Below the pieces are notes generated by a model. The model ran no database searches. It worked only from the letters and a program-made list of their open reading frames with translations, and was not told the origin of the DNA. Of a stretch of 64,000 nucleotides of DNA, positions 53,700 through 64,000 are shown piece after piece. Every line of letters begins with the position of its first letter. Position 1 is the first letter of the stretch. Source of the stretch: Bursaphelenchus xylophilus (Eukaryota > Nematoda > Chromadorea > Rhabditida > Aphelenchoididae); assembly GCA_904066235.2 (NCBI GenBank), contig CAJFCV020000004.1:1178001-1242000 (forward strand), written 5' to 3'. The position numbers and the translations under genes were made by a program.

Positions 53700-55190
53700 A
53701 GGCGTTGGAGAAACGATAAAAAAAACTTTTTGAGTTATTCCCCGGTTTTTTATGGGCTTTGTCGAACAAAGATTATACGGATGCCATGGCAAAATTTTTG
53801 AAGCAATTCGGCTTGATTCTTTGCGTGAACAATTTTTTATACGAGAACGAATGGGTTTCCGCGCAATTTGCGGTCTTGGCATTCTGTTTTCGCATTTTTC
53901 TTGATCACTTTTTCCATTTTTGTGAGACCGATTTGAAGAGAAAAAGAAGTGGACGGAATTGACTGTTTTTATTATAAATTTCGACTTCAAAATTCATTTT
54001 TGACATTATAGTAGGTAGTGACAGAGAATTTCACCCAGAACGTCAAATTTCTTTCTTTTTGTTTTATGTTGTTTTAGGTAACCTTTTATTAATTTTAACT
54101 TAAAATTTAACTTGAACACTAATATTATTTGGTTTTTACTGTGAACCGGATGCCATGAGACTTCCACAACGTCTTCTTGACAAGGTAAAGATTTTATTTT
54201 TTGTTATTTCAATTTTTAGGCAAGAAAATCGTCGGTGAATCCACTTTGAGGGATATTCAGCCATTTTCCAGCTGGTTAAAAGCAGAATCGTTCAAATTGA
54301 CACCTTTTTTATCACTTTTTCAAAGTGTTTTTGGCTTGACCCTCCATTTTTGAATCCTTTTTTTTGCCCTCTGACCAGCGACACCTTCTCCAAATCCCAT
54401 TGATTTTCTCTTGCCCACAAGCCAAACTGCCTTCGAATTTGCTTCGAACATTAAATCCGGGATATTTTATGGGGATTTGTTTCCTTTCGACTTGTTTTTG
54501 AGATCCAAACCCGACAGAAGGAACAAGTGTTTCATTGGGCGCTAAACTTTTTGCTCTGTTTATTTATCCGCATCCACTCGAATTTTACAGTGTTTATGGG
54601 TGGGGTGTTAATTAGAAGGGTCTGTGAGAAAAGAAGAGGGAGTTTTAAGCAGGAATTTGAAAATTGTGGGAAGCGTATTTTAAAAACAAAATTGTTTTGG
54701 ACTATTAGGAACGAAGCCTGAGGAATCCAAAGATTTTTAGCTCGCGCTAGGTGGCTTATAAGGTCATAATTTTTTTGTTCTTTTGAGTTTTTTGTAGCAA
54801 ATTCTCCAGAGAAATGTAAAACGATTTTTCATGGATTTTCATTGCTTCTACTCCACAAATATTCTTGAATATCTTGGGTGAATTTGTAGGGAACGAGCCA
54901 AAATTTTTCAGTATTTATTTTGAGGTCTATGTGGATCAATCATAAAAAATATAAGATAAATTTTTGTTTTTTTGGGGCACAACTGTCGTATTTTGCAACC
55001 CTACCTCGATTTTTTACATTTTTTTCGCGATTTCCACTTTTTCGACCAAGAACTCAACTTAAAATTTCAGTCACCCCCTCATTTGGTGTCAAACTACATT
55101 CCAGGTATCTGCAAACCTCAAAAGTTATTATTACTTTTTTGTACTAACTACCAGTTTCAAAGCACGAAGATTGACAATTGGACCCAGTGA
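53700..55190. other. Spacer without a supported gene
   Basis: This is A+T-rich sequence. A short run ending at a donor-like CTTGACAAG/GTAAAG near 54183 looks exon-like but has no acceptor or in-frame partner that I can find. Confidence 0.25.
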
Positions 55191-55275
55191 AGAGCGGTTG
55201 TTATGGTGAAACGGCCGCGAACAACGGTGTTCTCAACTCGGTGGTCAAAGAGCCGGCATTGCTAGAGGGTCAGTT
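55191..55275 (+). other. Candidate 85-nt exon
   Basis: Bounded by GGACCCAG and GTT/GTGAGT, it reads KSGCYGETAANNGVLNSVV onward without a stop and is richer in G+C than its flanks. Spliced to the kinesin start region it would be out of frame, so it belongs to another transcript or is untranslated. No family is recognised. Confidence 0.3.
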
Positions 55276-55449
55276 GTGAGTTGTACTCTTTGTGGGTTAT
55301 CGTTTTTGATTTTTAGAATAAAATAATATGATTTTTTGGGGCTAAAATGAAATTTTGCGATTTTTCGGGGATTTTGACCATTTTATTTTTGTCGGTTTTT
55401 TGAGGTATTACAAGAAAGTTTAAGCAAACACAGTAATCTTTGTGGACCT

Positions 55450-55692
55450 TACAGTGGCGGACCTGATCCAATGACAAAAAACGTACTGTTTTACATCCGG
55501 GAAGTATCAAAAGATGTGGCAAAATACCTCTCTCTCCAAGTGAAAAAACTACGTTTTGAAGGGCGCGCTCTTTCCCTTACAAAAAGACTCGGAGTTTTTT
55601 AGTTGGAGAGGGTGGTATTTTGCTTCATTTTTTGATACTTCCCGGATGCGAAATGGTACGTTTTTTGCCACTGGATCAGGCCCGTCACTGTA
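55450..55692. repeat. Fold-back MITE, family B
   Basis: TTACAGTGGCGGACCTGATCC to GGCCCGTCACTGTA, complete at both ends with the CTCTCTCTCCAAG stem and its inverse. Confidence 0.85.
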
Positions 55693-56034
55693 TATGGATC
55701 CTGCAAACATGATTACCTTCTTTTTCAACTCCCAGTATTTACTCTGCCTCCCATATTTGGCCTTCAATTTGCTTAGAAGACCTAACTTTCACCGTTCTTA
55801 TAATTAAACGTCAACCTGTACTCAGTAATCAAAGCAATACTCAGTAATACTCGGTAATACTGAGGAGGACAAATGACAAGTCTTGGTCTTTTCCTTTTAC
55901 TTTTTTTAGCCGCGGGGACAGGTGGTTTTCCGAGTGTAAAGTAATTCAAAATTCGTTGTTCGTCAGTCTAGTGTGTGCAGAATTTGGGGGATTTTGTGCA
56001 GCGGACAAATTGTATTTCTGCCGGGTGCTTTTAC

Positions 56035-56330
56035 AAAAGAAGTAGTCCAAGTGCAACGCTCAAATTTTGGTGAAATTTTTCGTATATTTTGAACGTAGGA
56101 TATCAATTTGTGAAAATTTTAGCTTGGACTTTCCTGGGGCCGTCGTTTTTTTGTGATAACATTACTCTCCAGAGTAGAAATTGGTATGAAACTTTTCGTG
56201 CCACAATTCGACAAAAGTCATGGCTTTTATGCCGACTTTCGAGCTAAAAATTTTGGTCGTTTTTGCAAAGCGCGAATGGAAATTTTTCTTATGGAGCTGG
56301 TTCCAAGTTTCAGGACGACCTGAGAATTTC
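56035..56330. repeat. Family D fragment
   Basis: AAGTAGTCCAAGTGCAACGC, TGAAACTTTTCGTGCCACAAT and TTGCAAAGCGCGAATGG follow the family order. The right end is lost. Confidence 0.5.
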
Positions 56331-56441
56331 ATTTTACGATTTTTACTGCAAAAATCCCGTTAGTCCATCCGTTTTACCATAGATTTCGCATTGACTGTTC
56401 AACGTTGCCTGACACTGTAAAAATTTACAATTGCTCTGTAC

Positions 56442-56673
56442 TACAGTGACGGACCTGATCCAGTGGCAAAAAACGTACCATTTTGCACCCGGGAAGTATC
56501 AAAAAATGTAGCAAAATGCCTCCCTCTCCAACTAAAAAACTCCGTTTTGAAGAGCCCGCTTTTGAAAATCGTGGTTCTTTCACTTGGAGAGGGAGGTATT
56601 TTGCCACATTTTTTGATACTTCCCGGATGCAAAATGGTACGTTTTTTCCCACTTGATCAGATCCGCCACTGTA
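56442..56673. repeat. Fold-back MITE, family B
   Basis: CTACAGTGACGGACCTGATC to GATCCGCCACTGTAG, with both arms complete. The loop is short (about 20 bp), making this one of the tightest hairpins of the family here. Confidence 0.87.
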
Positions 56674-57096
56674 GATCGAGATATCAGACTACAGTAATAT
56701 TATTCTCAAACATCCGACTCCATTCTTTCCGCCTCCGTTCCAGAGCAATTACCTATTTTTGGTTGCCATGGGGAAAGTCTAAGGGGGTCGGCGTTTTCGC
56801 TAACCGCGAAAAAAACTTGGAAATTTTGAAACTGACTTTGTTAGTGAGGACTGAGCGAAACGAGGGGGAATTTATGGAAATATGAGAAGAGAAGGGACTG
56901 GATATTTTATGTTATTTTAGTTTGTCCCGTTTCGAAGGTCGAATTTTTAGTCTTTTTTGGGGGTGACGTTTGGGAAAGATGGTTTGAATTTTTTGGAGGG
57001 AGCGCTTTAGGTTTGAAAAGATTTTTTTTAACGAAAAAGACGTCTTAAAAATGTAGTAAACGCTTTTTATAAACAAACAATTCTTTTTTTCGCTCT

Positions 57097-57253
57097 ATCA
57101 GCCTGTCGGGAAAATAATGTGGATTCGTCGCGGCTTCAAATCGCCCATTATCGCTTTGACGCGGCTTCCTGAAGATTTATTGCGCGACTGCGGAGAGGCG
57201 AGACAATTTTTTTTGCTGCGGCAAATCCACATTATTTTCCCGACAGGCTAATA
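57097..57253. repeat. MITE family A, subtype 2
   Basis: TATCAGCCTGTCGGGAAAAT to ATTTTCCCGACAGGCTAATA, with the GTGGATTCGTCGCGGCTTC interior. A TAGTCGGGAAAATAATGA end follows immediately at about 57259. Confidence 0.87.
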
Positions 57254-57296
57254 CATAATAGTCGGGAAAATAATGAGGGTAGTGTCGGAAAAGAGC

Positions 57297-57745
57297 TGGC
57301 CCAATTCGTATGGCGAAAAAACGTCTGCGAGAATTTCCCCAGGACCCCAAAAATAAACCGGAAGAGCTTGTTGGGGGTTTCCATATACTATGGGACATTA
57401 TTCGAGATTACTATGGGAGGGAGGGAAAAATAGACAATGGGGTGGGAAGAAAATTTTATTAGTCTGTCGGAAAAATAATGAGCACTCTTGAATTGAAGGG
57501 CAATTTGATTTTGCCTATGATTCATTTCCTCGGCGGTGATGCTATTTTCGCTGCGAAAGAGTGCTCATTATTTTCCCGACAGCCTAATAAAATTTTCTTC
57601 CCACCCCATTGTCTATTTTCCCTCCCATAGTAATCTCGAATAATGTCCCATAGCATTTGGAAACCCCCAACCAGCTCTTCCGGTTTATTTCTGGGTCCTG
57701 GGGAAATTCTCGCAGACGTTTTTTCGCCATACGGAATTGGGCCGA
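57297..57745. repeat. Inverted duplication with a MITE at its apex
   Basis: The left arm (57297-57460) and right arm (57587-57745) are inverted copies with a few differences, running from GGCCCAATTCGTATGGCG to the mirror position. The loop is almost exactly one family-A MITE (57461-57586). Each arm contains an open frame beginning MSHSIWKPPTSSSGL, read outward from the apex; the frames are copies of each other and no known family is recognised. Confidence 0.8.
57461..57586. repeat. MITE family A, subtype 1, at hairpin apex
   Basis: AGTCTGTCGGAAAAATAATG to CATTATTTTCCCGACAGCCT. It fills the loop of the inverted duplication. Confidence 0.85.
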
Positions 57746-58009
57746 AAATGAGATTTTGCGAATGCGAAAAAACAGATTTTTCTCTCGGTTTCGAATTTAC
57801 TCCAAAACCCTCCGGCGAAAAAAAGATGGATTGGGGTGGCGGGGAATCGGAAATGAGGACCAGCAGAATGGACAGAGGTTAAAGACGTTCGAATTGGAGG
57901 GCGAGATTTGTTTTTGGGCTTTTATCGAGCTTACAGGGGGGAATGGTCGAAAGTGTTTTACTCAAGCTTGGCAAAAAATTGGATTGTTCTCTAAAAAATT
58001 TGGGGGATT

Positions 58010-58260
58010 TTGAGCATGCGCTTTGTAGAAATTGTCAAGAGTATTAAATTGTTGGAAAATTGGCGAAAATTCAACTGATTTTTTTTTGTTTTTTTTTGAG
58101 TTCATCCATAATTTTTTCCCCTTTTTTTGGGCAATGCTTCTTCAAAAAAATCTATTTTTTCCGCACGAAATTGAGGGAGGTGTGGTCGAACACCATGTTT
58201 TTCTCTAACCGCTCTCCTGCTTTTACGTATTCTCTCGTCGGGAAAAGTGGCTGACCTATT
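58010..58260. repeat. Family D fragment
   Basis: ATGCGCTTTGTAGAAATTG and TTTTTCCGCACGAAATTG, then CCGCTCTCCTGC and GTATTCTCTCG, follow the family interior in order, with gaps. From 58260 to 59190 I see no supported gene. Confidence 0.45.
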
Positions 58261-59194
58261 GGCTGTCCCTGCCGGAGCTGAAATGTTTTTAGGCATTTAT
58301 ATTAGACGTAGTTTAACATTTTGTGGCCTTTGAAATCTTCATATGATGTTGGGCTTTGAAAAAATCGGCATGTTGTTGAGGAAAAAACTTTTTTTATATG
58401 AAATCGATGCAAAATTCTAAACTTACAGTATCTTTCCCCACAATGTTGATATTTCCTTGCCCCCTACGATTTGTGATAAAAGGGCTTGAACGGTTTTTTG
58501 AAAACTGAGGGACAAGATAAGAGGTCAAGAACGTTTTTTGTAAGCTTCAAAGTTTTTTCGCTGTAAAAATCCCTCTCTTTTCGATACAAAGCTTGCTCAT
58601 TTTAAAATATGAAACAAAGGAGGAAAATTTGTGTAGTAGAATGACGTTGTAGACTAAGAAAAAAGTAAAAAGTTGTGGTTTTGTGGCTTGAATTGAGATT
58701 TTTCACTTTTAAAAATTTTATTAATGGCTCTCACGTATTTTACATTTTAGAATTTTTTAGAGATATTTCTGCAGAACCTCTGTCCACTATTCCCCGTACA
58801 AAAAAAAAATTGTAAAATACGACCCGGGAAAATGCGACATAATCACAGTGCTTTGTCCATATCTTCTTGCAGTTTGATTTTGCATTAAAAAAATTTTTTT
58901 GAACTTATCCTTATTGACTTTTTGATATCGAATGACTCACAATTAAACCCACTATCTCGATTTCCCCACTTTTCCTTCTCCCGAATGACGTTTGCACGGG
59001 ATTTTTGGAGCCGCGATAGGGCCGGCTCGAGGAACGATTAGGGGGGTTTTTTTCGAAAAATATTTCTACGCTGACAAAGGACGTTAGTCGGACCGTTCTT
59101 CCGGTGTTTTGCATAAAACTCCGAGAGCGTTTTTATATTATTTTTGGACTGTTTCCCGATGTTCTTAGCAACGTAACTTTTTTGGGGATTAGAA

Positions 59195-59510
59195 CGGCTT
59201 GTTTAAGAGAGGATAAGGACTTGGGAAAGACAAATTTTTGGCCATATCTTAGCGAGTTTATTGCGGAAAGAATTGATTTTCGTGGAAACATTACGTTCAG
59301 AAATAAGTATGAAACTTTTCGCGCCAAAATTGTGCCAAAATTAGCAAAAAAGTGTCAATTTTTGGTCGACCTTTGATTTAAAAATCTCGGCTGTTTGTGC
59401 AAAGCGCGAGCTAGGATTCTCGCATATATCCTAGAAAAAAAATATTCTAAATTTGTGTCAAGTTTCATTAAAATCTGAGCGTCACACTTGGGGTACTTCT
59501 CTTGTTAATA
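59195..59510. repeat. Family D, right part
   Basis: TTGGCCATATCTTAGCGAG through GCGCGAGCTAGGATTCTCGC to CACTTGGGGTACTTCTCTTG follows the longer copies. The left end is missing. Confidence 0.6.
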
Positions 59511-59658
59511 CAGTCTGTGTATAACCATTTGGACAACCATAAACTTCATATTTAAAAAAAATTTTTTAAAAGAAAATCAAAATTTATGTATTTCGCATAT
59601 TTTTACAAACTTTTTTCAACCTGTTTTATCAAAATGTTTTCTTCAGGTTACCAGAAAG

Positions 59659-62600
59659 ATGGAGTCCAATTTAACAGTGGACACGTCGGGCGTGCGGCCG
59701 ACGTCGACCGGCGGCGAGTCGATAAAAGTGGTCGTTCGTTGTCGACCAATGTCGGAAATGGAGGTTAAACAAGGGCATGAGAAGTAAGAAAAACCCAAAA
59801 AAAATTCTCGTTTTTCCAAAAAAAAATCTTATTTTTCAAAAAAAAATAAAAAATACTTTACCTTTTCAAAAAAAAATTTAAAAGACTCTTATTTTTTCAA
59901 GAAAAAATAAAAAAAATTAATTGAAAAAATAAAAAATTCCCTTTTTTTTAAGAAAAAATCAAAAAAAAAATCAAATTTTTTGTGTCAAAAGGACTTGTAA
60001 AGCACAAGCCATGCAAGTCTCTGCTTTTTCCAGTGTGGTGGAAATGTCGCCGAACCGCGGAGTTGTGGACGTGAAAAACCCCAAAGACGGGACCCTGAAG
60101 AGCTTCACCTTTGATTCGGTCTACGACCACAACTCGAAGCAGATGGACCTGTACTACGAGACGTTCCGCGACCTCGTGGATTCGGTCCTCAACGGCTTCA
60201 ACGGCACGATTTTCGCGTACGGCCAGACCGGCACGGGCAAGACCTTCACGATGGAGGGCGTGGAAAGCGATCCCGCCCTGCGCGGCGTCATTCCCAACGC
60301 CATCGAGCACATCTTCCAACACATTGCGCAGTCGTCGAATCAGGAGTACCTGGTGCGCGTGTCGTACTTGGAGATTTATCAGGAGGAAATCCGCGACCTC
60401 ATGTGCAAGGACGCGAAGAAGCGGCTCGAGCTGAAGGAGCGGCCGGATACGGGTGTCTATGTCAAGGATCTCACGTCGTTTGTGACCAAGTCGGTTCAGG
60501 TGAGCGAATATTTTCGGGCGTTTTGATTTGCAATTTAGTTGGCGAGGTTTCGAAATACAGTGACGGACCTGATCCAGTGGCAAAAAAACGTACCATTTTG
60601 CATCCGGGAAGTATCAAAAATACAGCAAAATGTCTCCCTCTCCAAGTAAAAAACTCAGTTTTGAAAGGCACTTTGAAGAAGAGTTTTGAAACCGGAGTTT
60701 TTTCACTTGGAGATGGAGGTATTTCGCTACATTTTTTAATACTTCCCGGATGCAAAATGGTACGTTTTTTGCCACTGGATCAGGTCCGCCACTGTATCAG
60801 TTTGTCGGGAAAATAATGATCGAAAATCGCAAATTAATTGTGTCGTGACAAAATCAAATTGCTTTTCACTTCAGCGACACGATTGGCCCAGCGACATTAT
60901 GCTCATTATTTTCCCGACAGACTGCTACAATATTCTAGTTGTTTATGGGGTGTTTTTCAGACCCCATAAACTTCATTTTTTTGGCCAATTGAAAATTTTA
61001 ACCGGGATTTTTTGGACGCCAAGAGACTCTTGGAATTCTATTTTGCTTTTTCTGGAGGAAGCCCGGCCCGATGGGCTTTCTCCACAAAACCTAACCCTAA
61101 CAAAAAGTATTAATAATTTTTCAGGAAATCAAGCACGTCATGAAACTCGGCAACGAGAACCGGAGCGTCGGCCGGACAAGCATGAACGAGCACTCCTCTC
61201 GCTCCCACGCCATCTTCATAATCACCGTCGAGTCGTCGGAACGAGGCATTGACGGCAACAACCATATTCGTGTGGGTCGCTTGAATCTGGTTGATTTGGC
61301 GGGAAGTGAGCGACAAGCCAAAACCGGAGCGTCTGGGGAGCGGCTCAAGGAAGCGACAAAAATTAATTTGTCGCTGAGCGCACTGGGCAATGTGATATCA
61401 GCGTTGGTGGACGGGAAAAGCAGTCATGTCCCTTATAGGGACAGCAAGTTGACAAGGCTGCTGCAAGGTGGGTTTTGAGAAATCTTTTGCGGGGAAAATT
61501 GCGTTAGCGGAGAGAGATTTGTAAAATACGACAGTCATTTTCAACATGATGATGTAGCTGATAGATGCACTAAACTTTTTAGCTTTTTTCTCAAGGGATT
61601 TTTTTTAATTGGTCACAAAAAACGTATCCCGAGTTTTCGGGTCGACGACAGTTCGGATCAACACAAAATCTATCGATACGGGGCGTGGATGCCCAAAAAA
61701 GGTTGTAGAAGTGCCTGCGGCGCCTGGCAAAGCCGTTGGATGGTCGGCGGAGGCTCGGCGAAGACTTGCAATATGTCCACTTTTTCTAATTTTAGCTATT
61801 ACTAAGGGTAGCTGTCTTTACCCTGAGTTATTGTAACATTTAAAAGACCAAAATTTGCGGTAAAAAACGAAGATCCGTTACTTTTATATAGAGATTAGGG
61901 ATGTGAGAACATGTAAAGTACTTAAAAATAGATGAGAAGCTGTTCTAGGACCCGATTAATCTTATTATTTCTGCGAACTAATCCTTCTCCTAAAACAGAC
62001 AACATCAACACATGAAACAAAATCGTATTTTACCATTTGCTTTCGTTTTTTGCCGCAAATTTTGGTCTTTTTTATGTTACAATAACTCTGGGTAAAGAGA
62101 CCTAACCTTAGTAATAGCTAAAATTAGAAAAAGTGGACATATTGCAAGTCTTCGCCGAGTCTCCGCCGACCATCAAACGGCTTTGCCAGGCCTCGTAGGC
62201 ACTTCCTACAACCTTTTTTTGGGTATCCACGCCCCGTGTCGATCGATTTGGTGTTGATCCGAGCTGTTGTCGACCCAAAAAGTCGAGATACGTTTTTTGT
62301 GACCAATAGAAAAAAAAATCCCTTGAGAAAAAAGCAAAAAACTTTAATGTAAACAACAATTATCATGTTAAAAATGAGTCCTGTATTTTTAAAATTTCTA
62401 CCTGCTCGAGGCCCCATATTGATTTTTTTGGCGGCGAAGAAAAAAGACTTCGTATTTTACCAAGAATTTTCTCCTCCCAGCGTGCTTTTTCTCTAACTTT
62501 GCCTCTATTTTCAGACTCGCTCGGCGGAAACTCAAAGACCGTGATGGTGGCGAATATCGGACCTGCCTCGTACAACTACGACGAAACAGTGAATACGTTG

Positions 62601-64000
62601 CGGTATGCGAATCGCGCCAAGAACATCAAAAACAAGCCGAGAGTCAACGAGGACCCGAAGGACGCCATGCTTCGCGAATTCCAAAATCAAATTGCGGAGT
62701 TGAAACGGAAGTTGGAGATGCGGATGACGTCATCGGGGAAGAGGAAAAAGAGAAGGCCAAAGACGGCGACGAGCATGACGAGCGATGAAATTACGGAGGA
62801 AGGTGGGTATAAAAAATGTTTTTCTAGCAATGAGAGCCTTCAAATCCGACGCACAGCAAGTGGGGGTCAAGTCTGACCATCATGGGTCAAGTTTTTCTCT
62901 CTCGGAAAACATGCTGTGCAATTCTCTGATTTTTTTTCAAATTTTGCACACGCGTAGCGCATGGGCTACATATCAATTTCTGAAAGTTTTAGCTTGCCCT
63001 TTGTAGGCGCAACTGATATTTTAAACCATCTTTGTCGCCGTGAGAGTATGTGAAATGCGGAGAGCGAAGAGGGAAAAACACTTTTTGCTCGTATCTTCGC
63101 CAATTTTGCGCGGAAAAAGTCAATTTTTTTGTGGAATGATTACCCTCTATGGTAGAAATAAGTATGAAATTTTTCAAGTCAAAATTCGCTAAAAAGTGTC
63201 AAATTTTTGCAGAATTTTGATCTAAAAATCTCGGCAATTTCTGCAAAAAGGAGAGGTAGGTTTGTCACGTGTATATTAGAAAGAAATAGTTCTAAATTTG
63301 TGCCAAGTTTCGTCAAAATATGAGCACTTCCCTTGTACAGTGGGGGACCTGATCCAGTGGCAAAAACGTACCATTTTGCATCCAGGAAGTTTCAAAAATG
63401 TGGCAAAATGCTTCCCTCCCCAAGTGAAAAAACTCCGATTTCAAAAGCGCGCCCGCTCTTTTTGTGAGGGAGCCATTCAAAACGAAGTTTTTTCTCTTGG
63501 AGAGGGAGGCATTTTGCCGCATTTTTGATACTTCCTGGACGCAAAATGATGCGTTTTTTGCCACTGGATCAGGTCCGTCACTGTAAGCTTTTCAAAATCT
63601 CCCTCTCTTTTCAGAAGATCCCGAGGCCTACCTTCTGGAACAGCAACGCCGACTGGATGATGAAAGAGAGCAAATCCTCCGCAACAACGTCCTTGTTGAA
63701 GAGGAAAAGCAGCGGATGCTGAAGGAAATCGAAGACAGGGAAAACGAACTGGCCCGCGAGTCCGAAGCCAAGGCCGCCATCGAGGAGAAGCTGCAGAAAA
63801 TGCAAAGCAAACTGCTGCACGGCGCCGGGAATCTGCTGGATCAGACGCGCGAGCAGCAGCGGTTGCTGCAAGAACGGCAGATCGAGCTGGCCGAGCAGAA
63901 GAAGCGAGAACGGGAGATTTTACAGCAGCTGGAAAAACAGGATGAGAATACCGCCGAATTTCATGAGACATTCACGAATTTACAGCAAGAAATTGAAGTG
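59659..64000 (+). CDS. klp-11: Kinesin-II motor subunit, KIF3B/KLP-11 type (3' end beyond window)
   Basis: Exons are 59659-59783, 59992-60499, 61125-61467, 62515-62802 and 63615 to the window edge, giving about 550 residues so far. The first exon follows a TTTTCTTCAG signal 13 nt before the ATG, which may be a trans-splice or 5' UTR acceptor. Motor motifs are the P-loop GQTGTGKT (about 119-126), switch [10 protein letters not shown] (about 232), switch II DLAGSE (about 268-273) and the neck [25 protein letters not shown] segment (about 355-375). A Lys/Arg-rich stretch and a Glu/Gln/Arg-rich coiled coil follow. [14 protein letters not shown] and [16 protein letters not shown] point to KIF3B rather than KIF3A. 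The protein should pair with a KIF3A-like motor and KAP to carry intraflagellar cargo towards the ciliary tip. Its last two introns carry several fold-backs. Confidence 0.93.
60556..60796. repeat. Fold-back MITE, family B
   Basis: ATACAGTGACGGACCTGATCC to GGTCCGCCACTGTA, complete. It lies in kinesin intron 2, ending within a base or two of where the family-A copy begins. Confidence 0.87.
60795..60925. repeat. MITE family A, subtype 1
   Basis: TATCAGTTTGTCGGGAAAAT to ATTTTCCCGACAGACT. It directly abuts the family-B hairpin, sharing the TA between them. Confidence 0.85.
61571..62350. repeat. Large fold-back in kinesin intron 3
   Basis: The left arm (about 61580-61880) and right arm (about 62045-62335) are inverted. 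Landmarks are TTTTTTCTCAAGGGATTTTT, TCGATACGGGGCGTGGATGC and AAGACTTGCAATATGTCCAC. The unpaired centre is about 160 bp. The open frames inside are nearly identical on the two strands, as expected of an inverted repeat. No transposase motif is visible. Confidence 0.8.
62900..63335. repeat. Family D, near-complete copy
   Basis: The interior (GTATGTGAAATGCGGAGAG, TAAGTATGAAATTTTTCAAG, CTAAAAATCTCGGC) follows the family, in the orientation of the copy at 29498. The right end runs to GCACTTCCCTTG, where the family-B hairpin starts at once. Confidence 0.6.
63336..63585. repeat. Fold-back MITE, family B
   Basis: GTACAGTGGGGGACCTGATCC to GGTCCGTCACTGTA, complete. It ends 30 bp before the last kinesin exon in the window. 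Confidence 0.88.

Noticed and set aside
12888..60925. Many near-identical short palindromes, considered as a CRISPR-like array
   Set aside because: Spacing is irregular (kilobases), the copies are hairpin transposons with terminal inverted repeats, and the host is a eukaryote.
61609..62417. Open frames on both strands in kinesin intron 3 with matching peptides
   Set aside because: The matches are the expected result of reading an inverted repeat from either side. No transposase or other motif is present.

Overview
The window looks like part of a rhabditid nematode genome, probably Caenorhabditis or a close relative. The splice acceptors are the nematode TTTTCAG type, several introns are only 38-41 nt, non-coding DNA is very A+T rich, and the gene content fits: a TTBK/CK1-like kinase, a Flamingo-type cadherin, secreted ShKT/mucin proteins and a kinesin-II motor. 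I could not run a search, so the genus is an inference.

Layout. At 1-128 there may be the tail of a membrane protein. A tau-tubulin/casein-kinase-1-like kinase lies on the minus strand (1881-5241, five exons, plus a candidate 5' exon at 5549-5733). From 5.7 to 17.6 kb I find one good gene, a tRNA-Asn (8213-8286), in a field of fold-back elements, MITEs and simple repeats. From 17.65/18.5 to 41.28 kb runs a complete Flamingo/CELSR gene (fmi-1-like): 21 exons giving about 2,775 residues, with nine cadherin repeats, EGF and laminin-G modules, a hormone-receptor motif, a GAIN/GPS region, seven transmembrane segments and a tail. Its introns range from 38 nt to 6.2 kb and the long ones are packed with mobile elements. 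At 42.36-47.46 and 48.05-52.46 kb two tandem paralogues encode secreted proteins made of a very long Thr/Thr/Pro mucin-like tract and four C-terminal ShKT domains. At 53.3-59.6 kb lies a repeat-rich spacer with two weak coding islands. From 59.66 kb to the right edge runs the 5' part of a KIF3B/KLP-11-type kinesin-II gene.

Reading frames were joined by hand. For every gene with coordinates below, each intron has GT-AG ends and the exon phases agree. Functions rest on motifs and family knowledge: FMI acts in axon guidance and planar polarity, KLP-11 in ciliary transport, and the ShKT mucins are probably secreted. The genes do not form an obvious operon or pathway.

The most striking material is repetitive. 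Two hairpin families (CTGTCGGGAAAATAAT ends; ACAGTG-CGGACCTGATCC ends) recur more than a dozen times each. There are several fold-backs with arms of 140-600 bp. One, with a Tc1-like transposase remnant, sits in an intron of one ShKT paralogue while the other paralogue preserves the empty site. Another, inside the Flamingo gene, carries a tRNA-Ser-like core.
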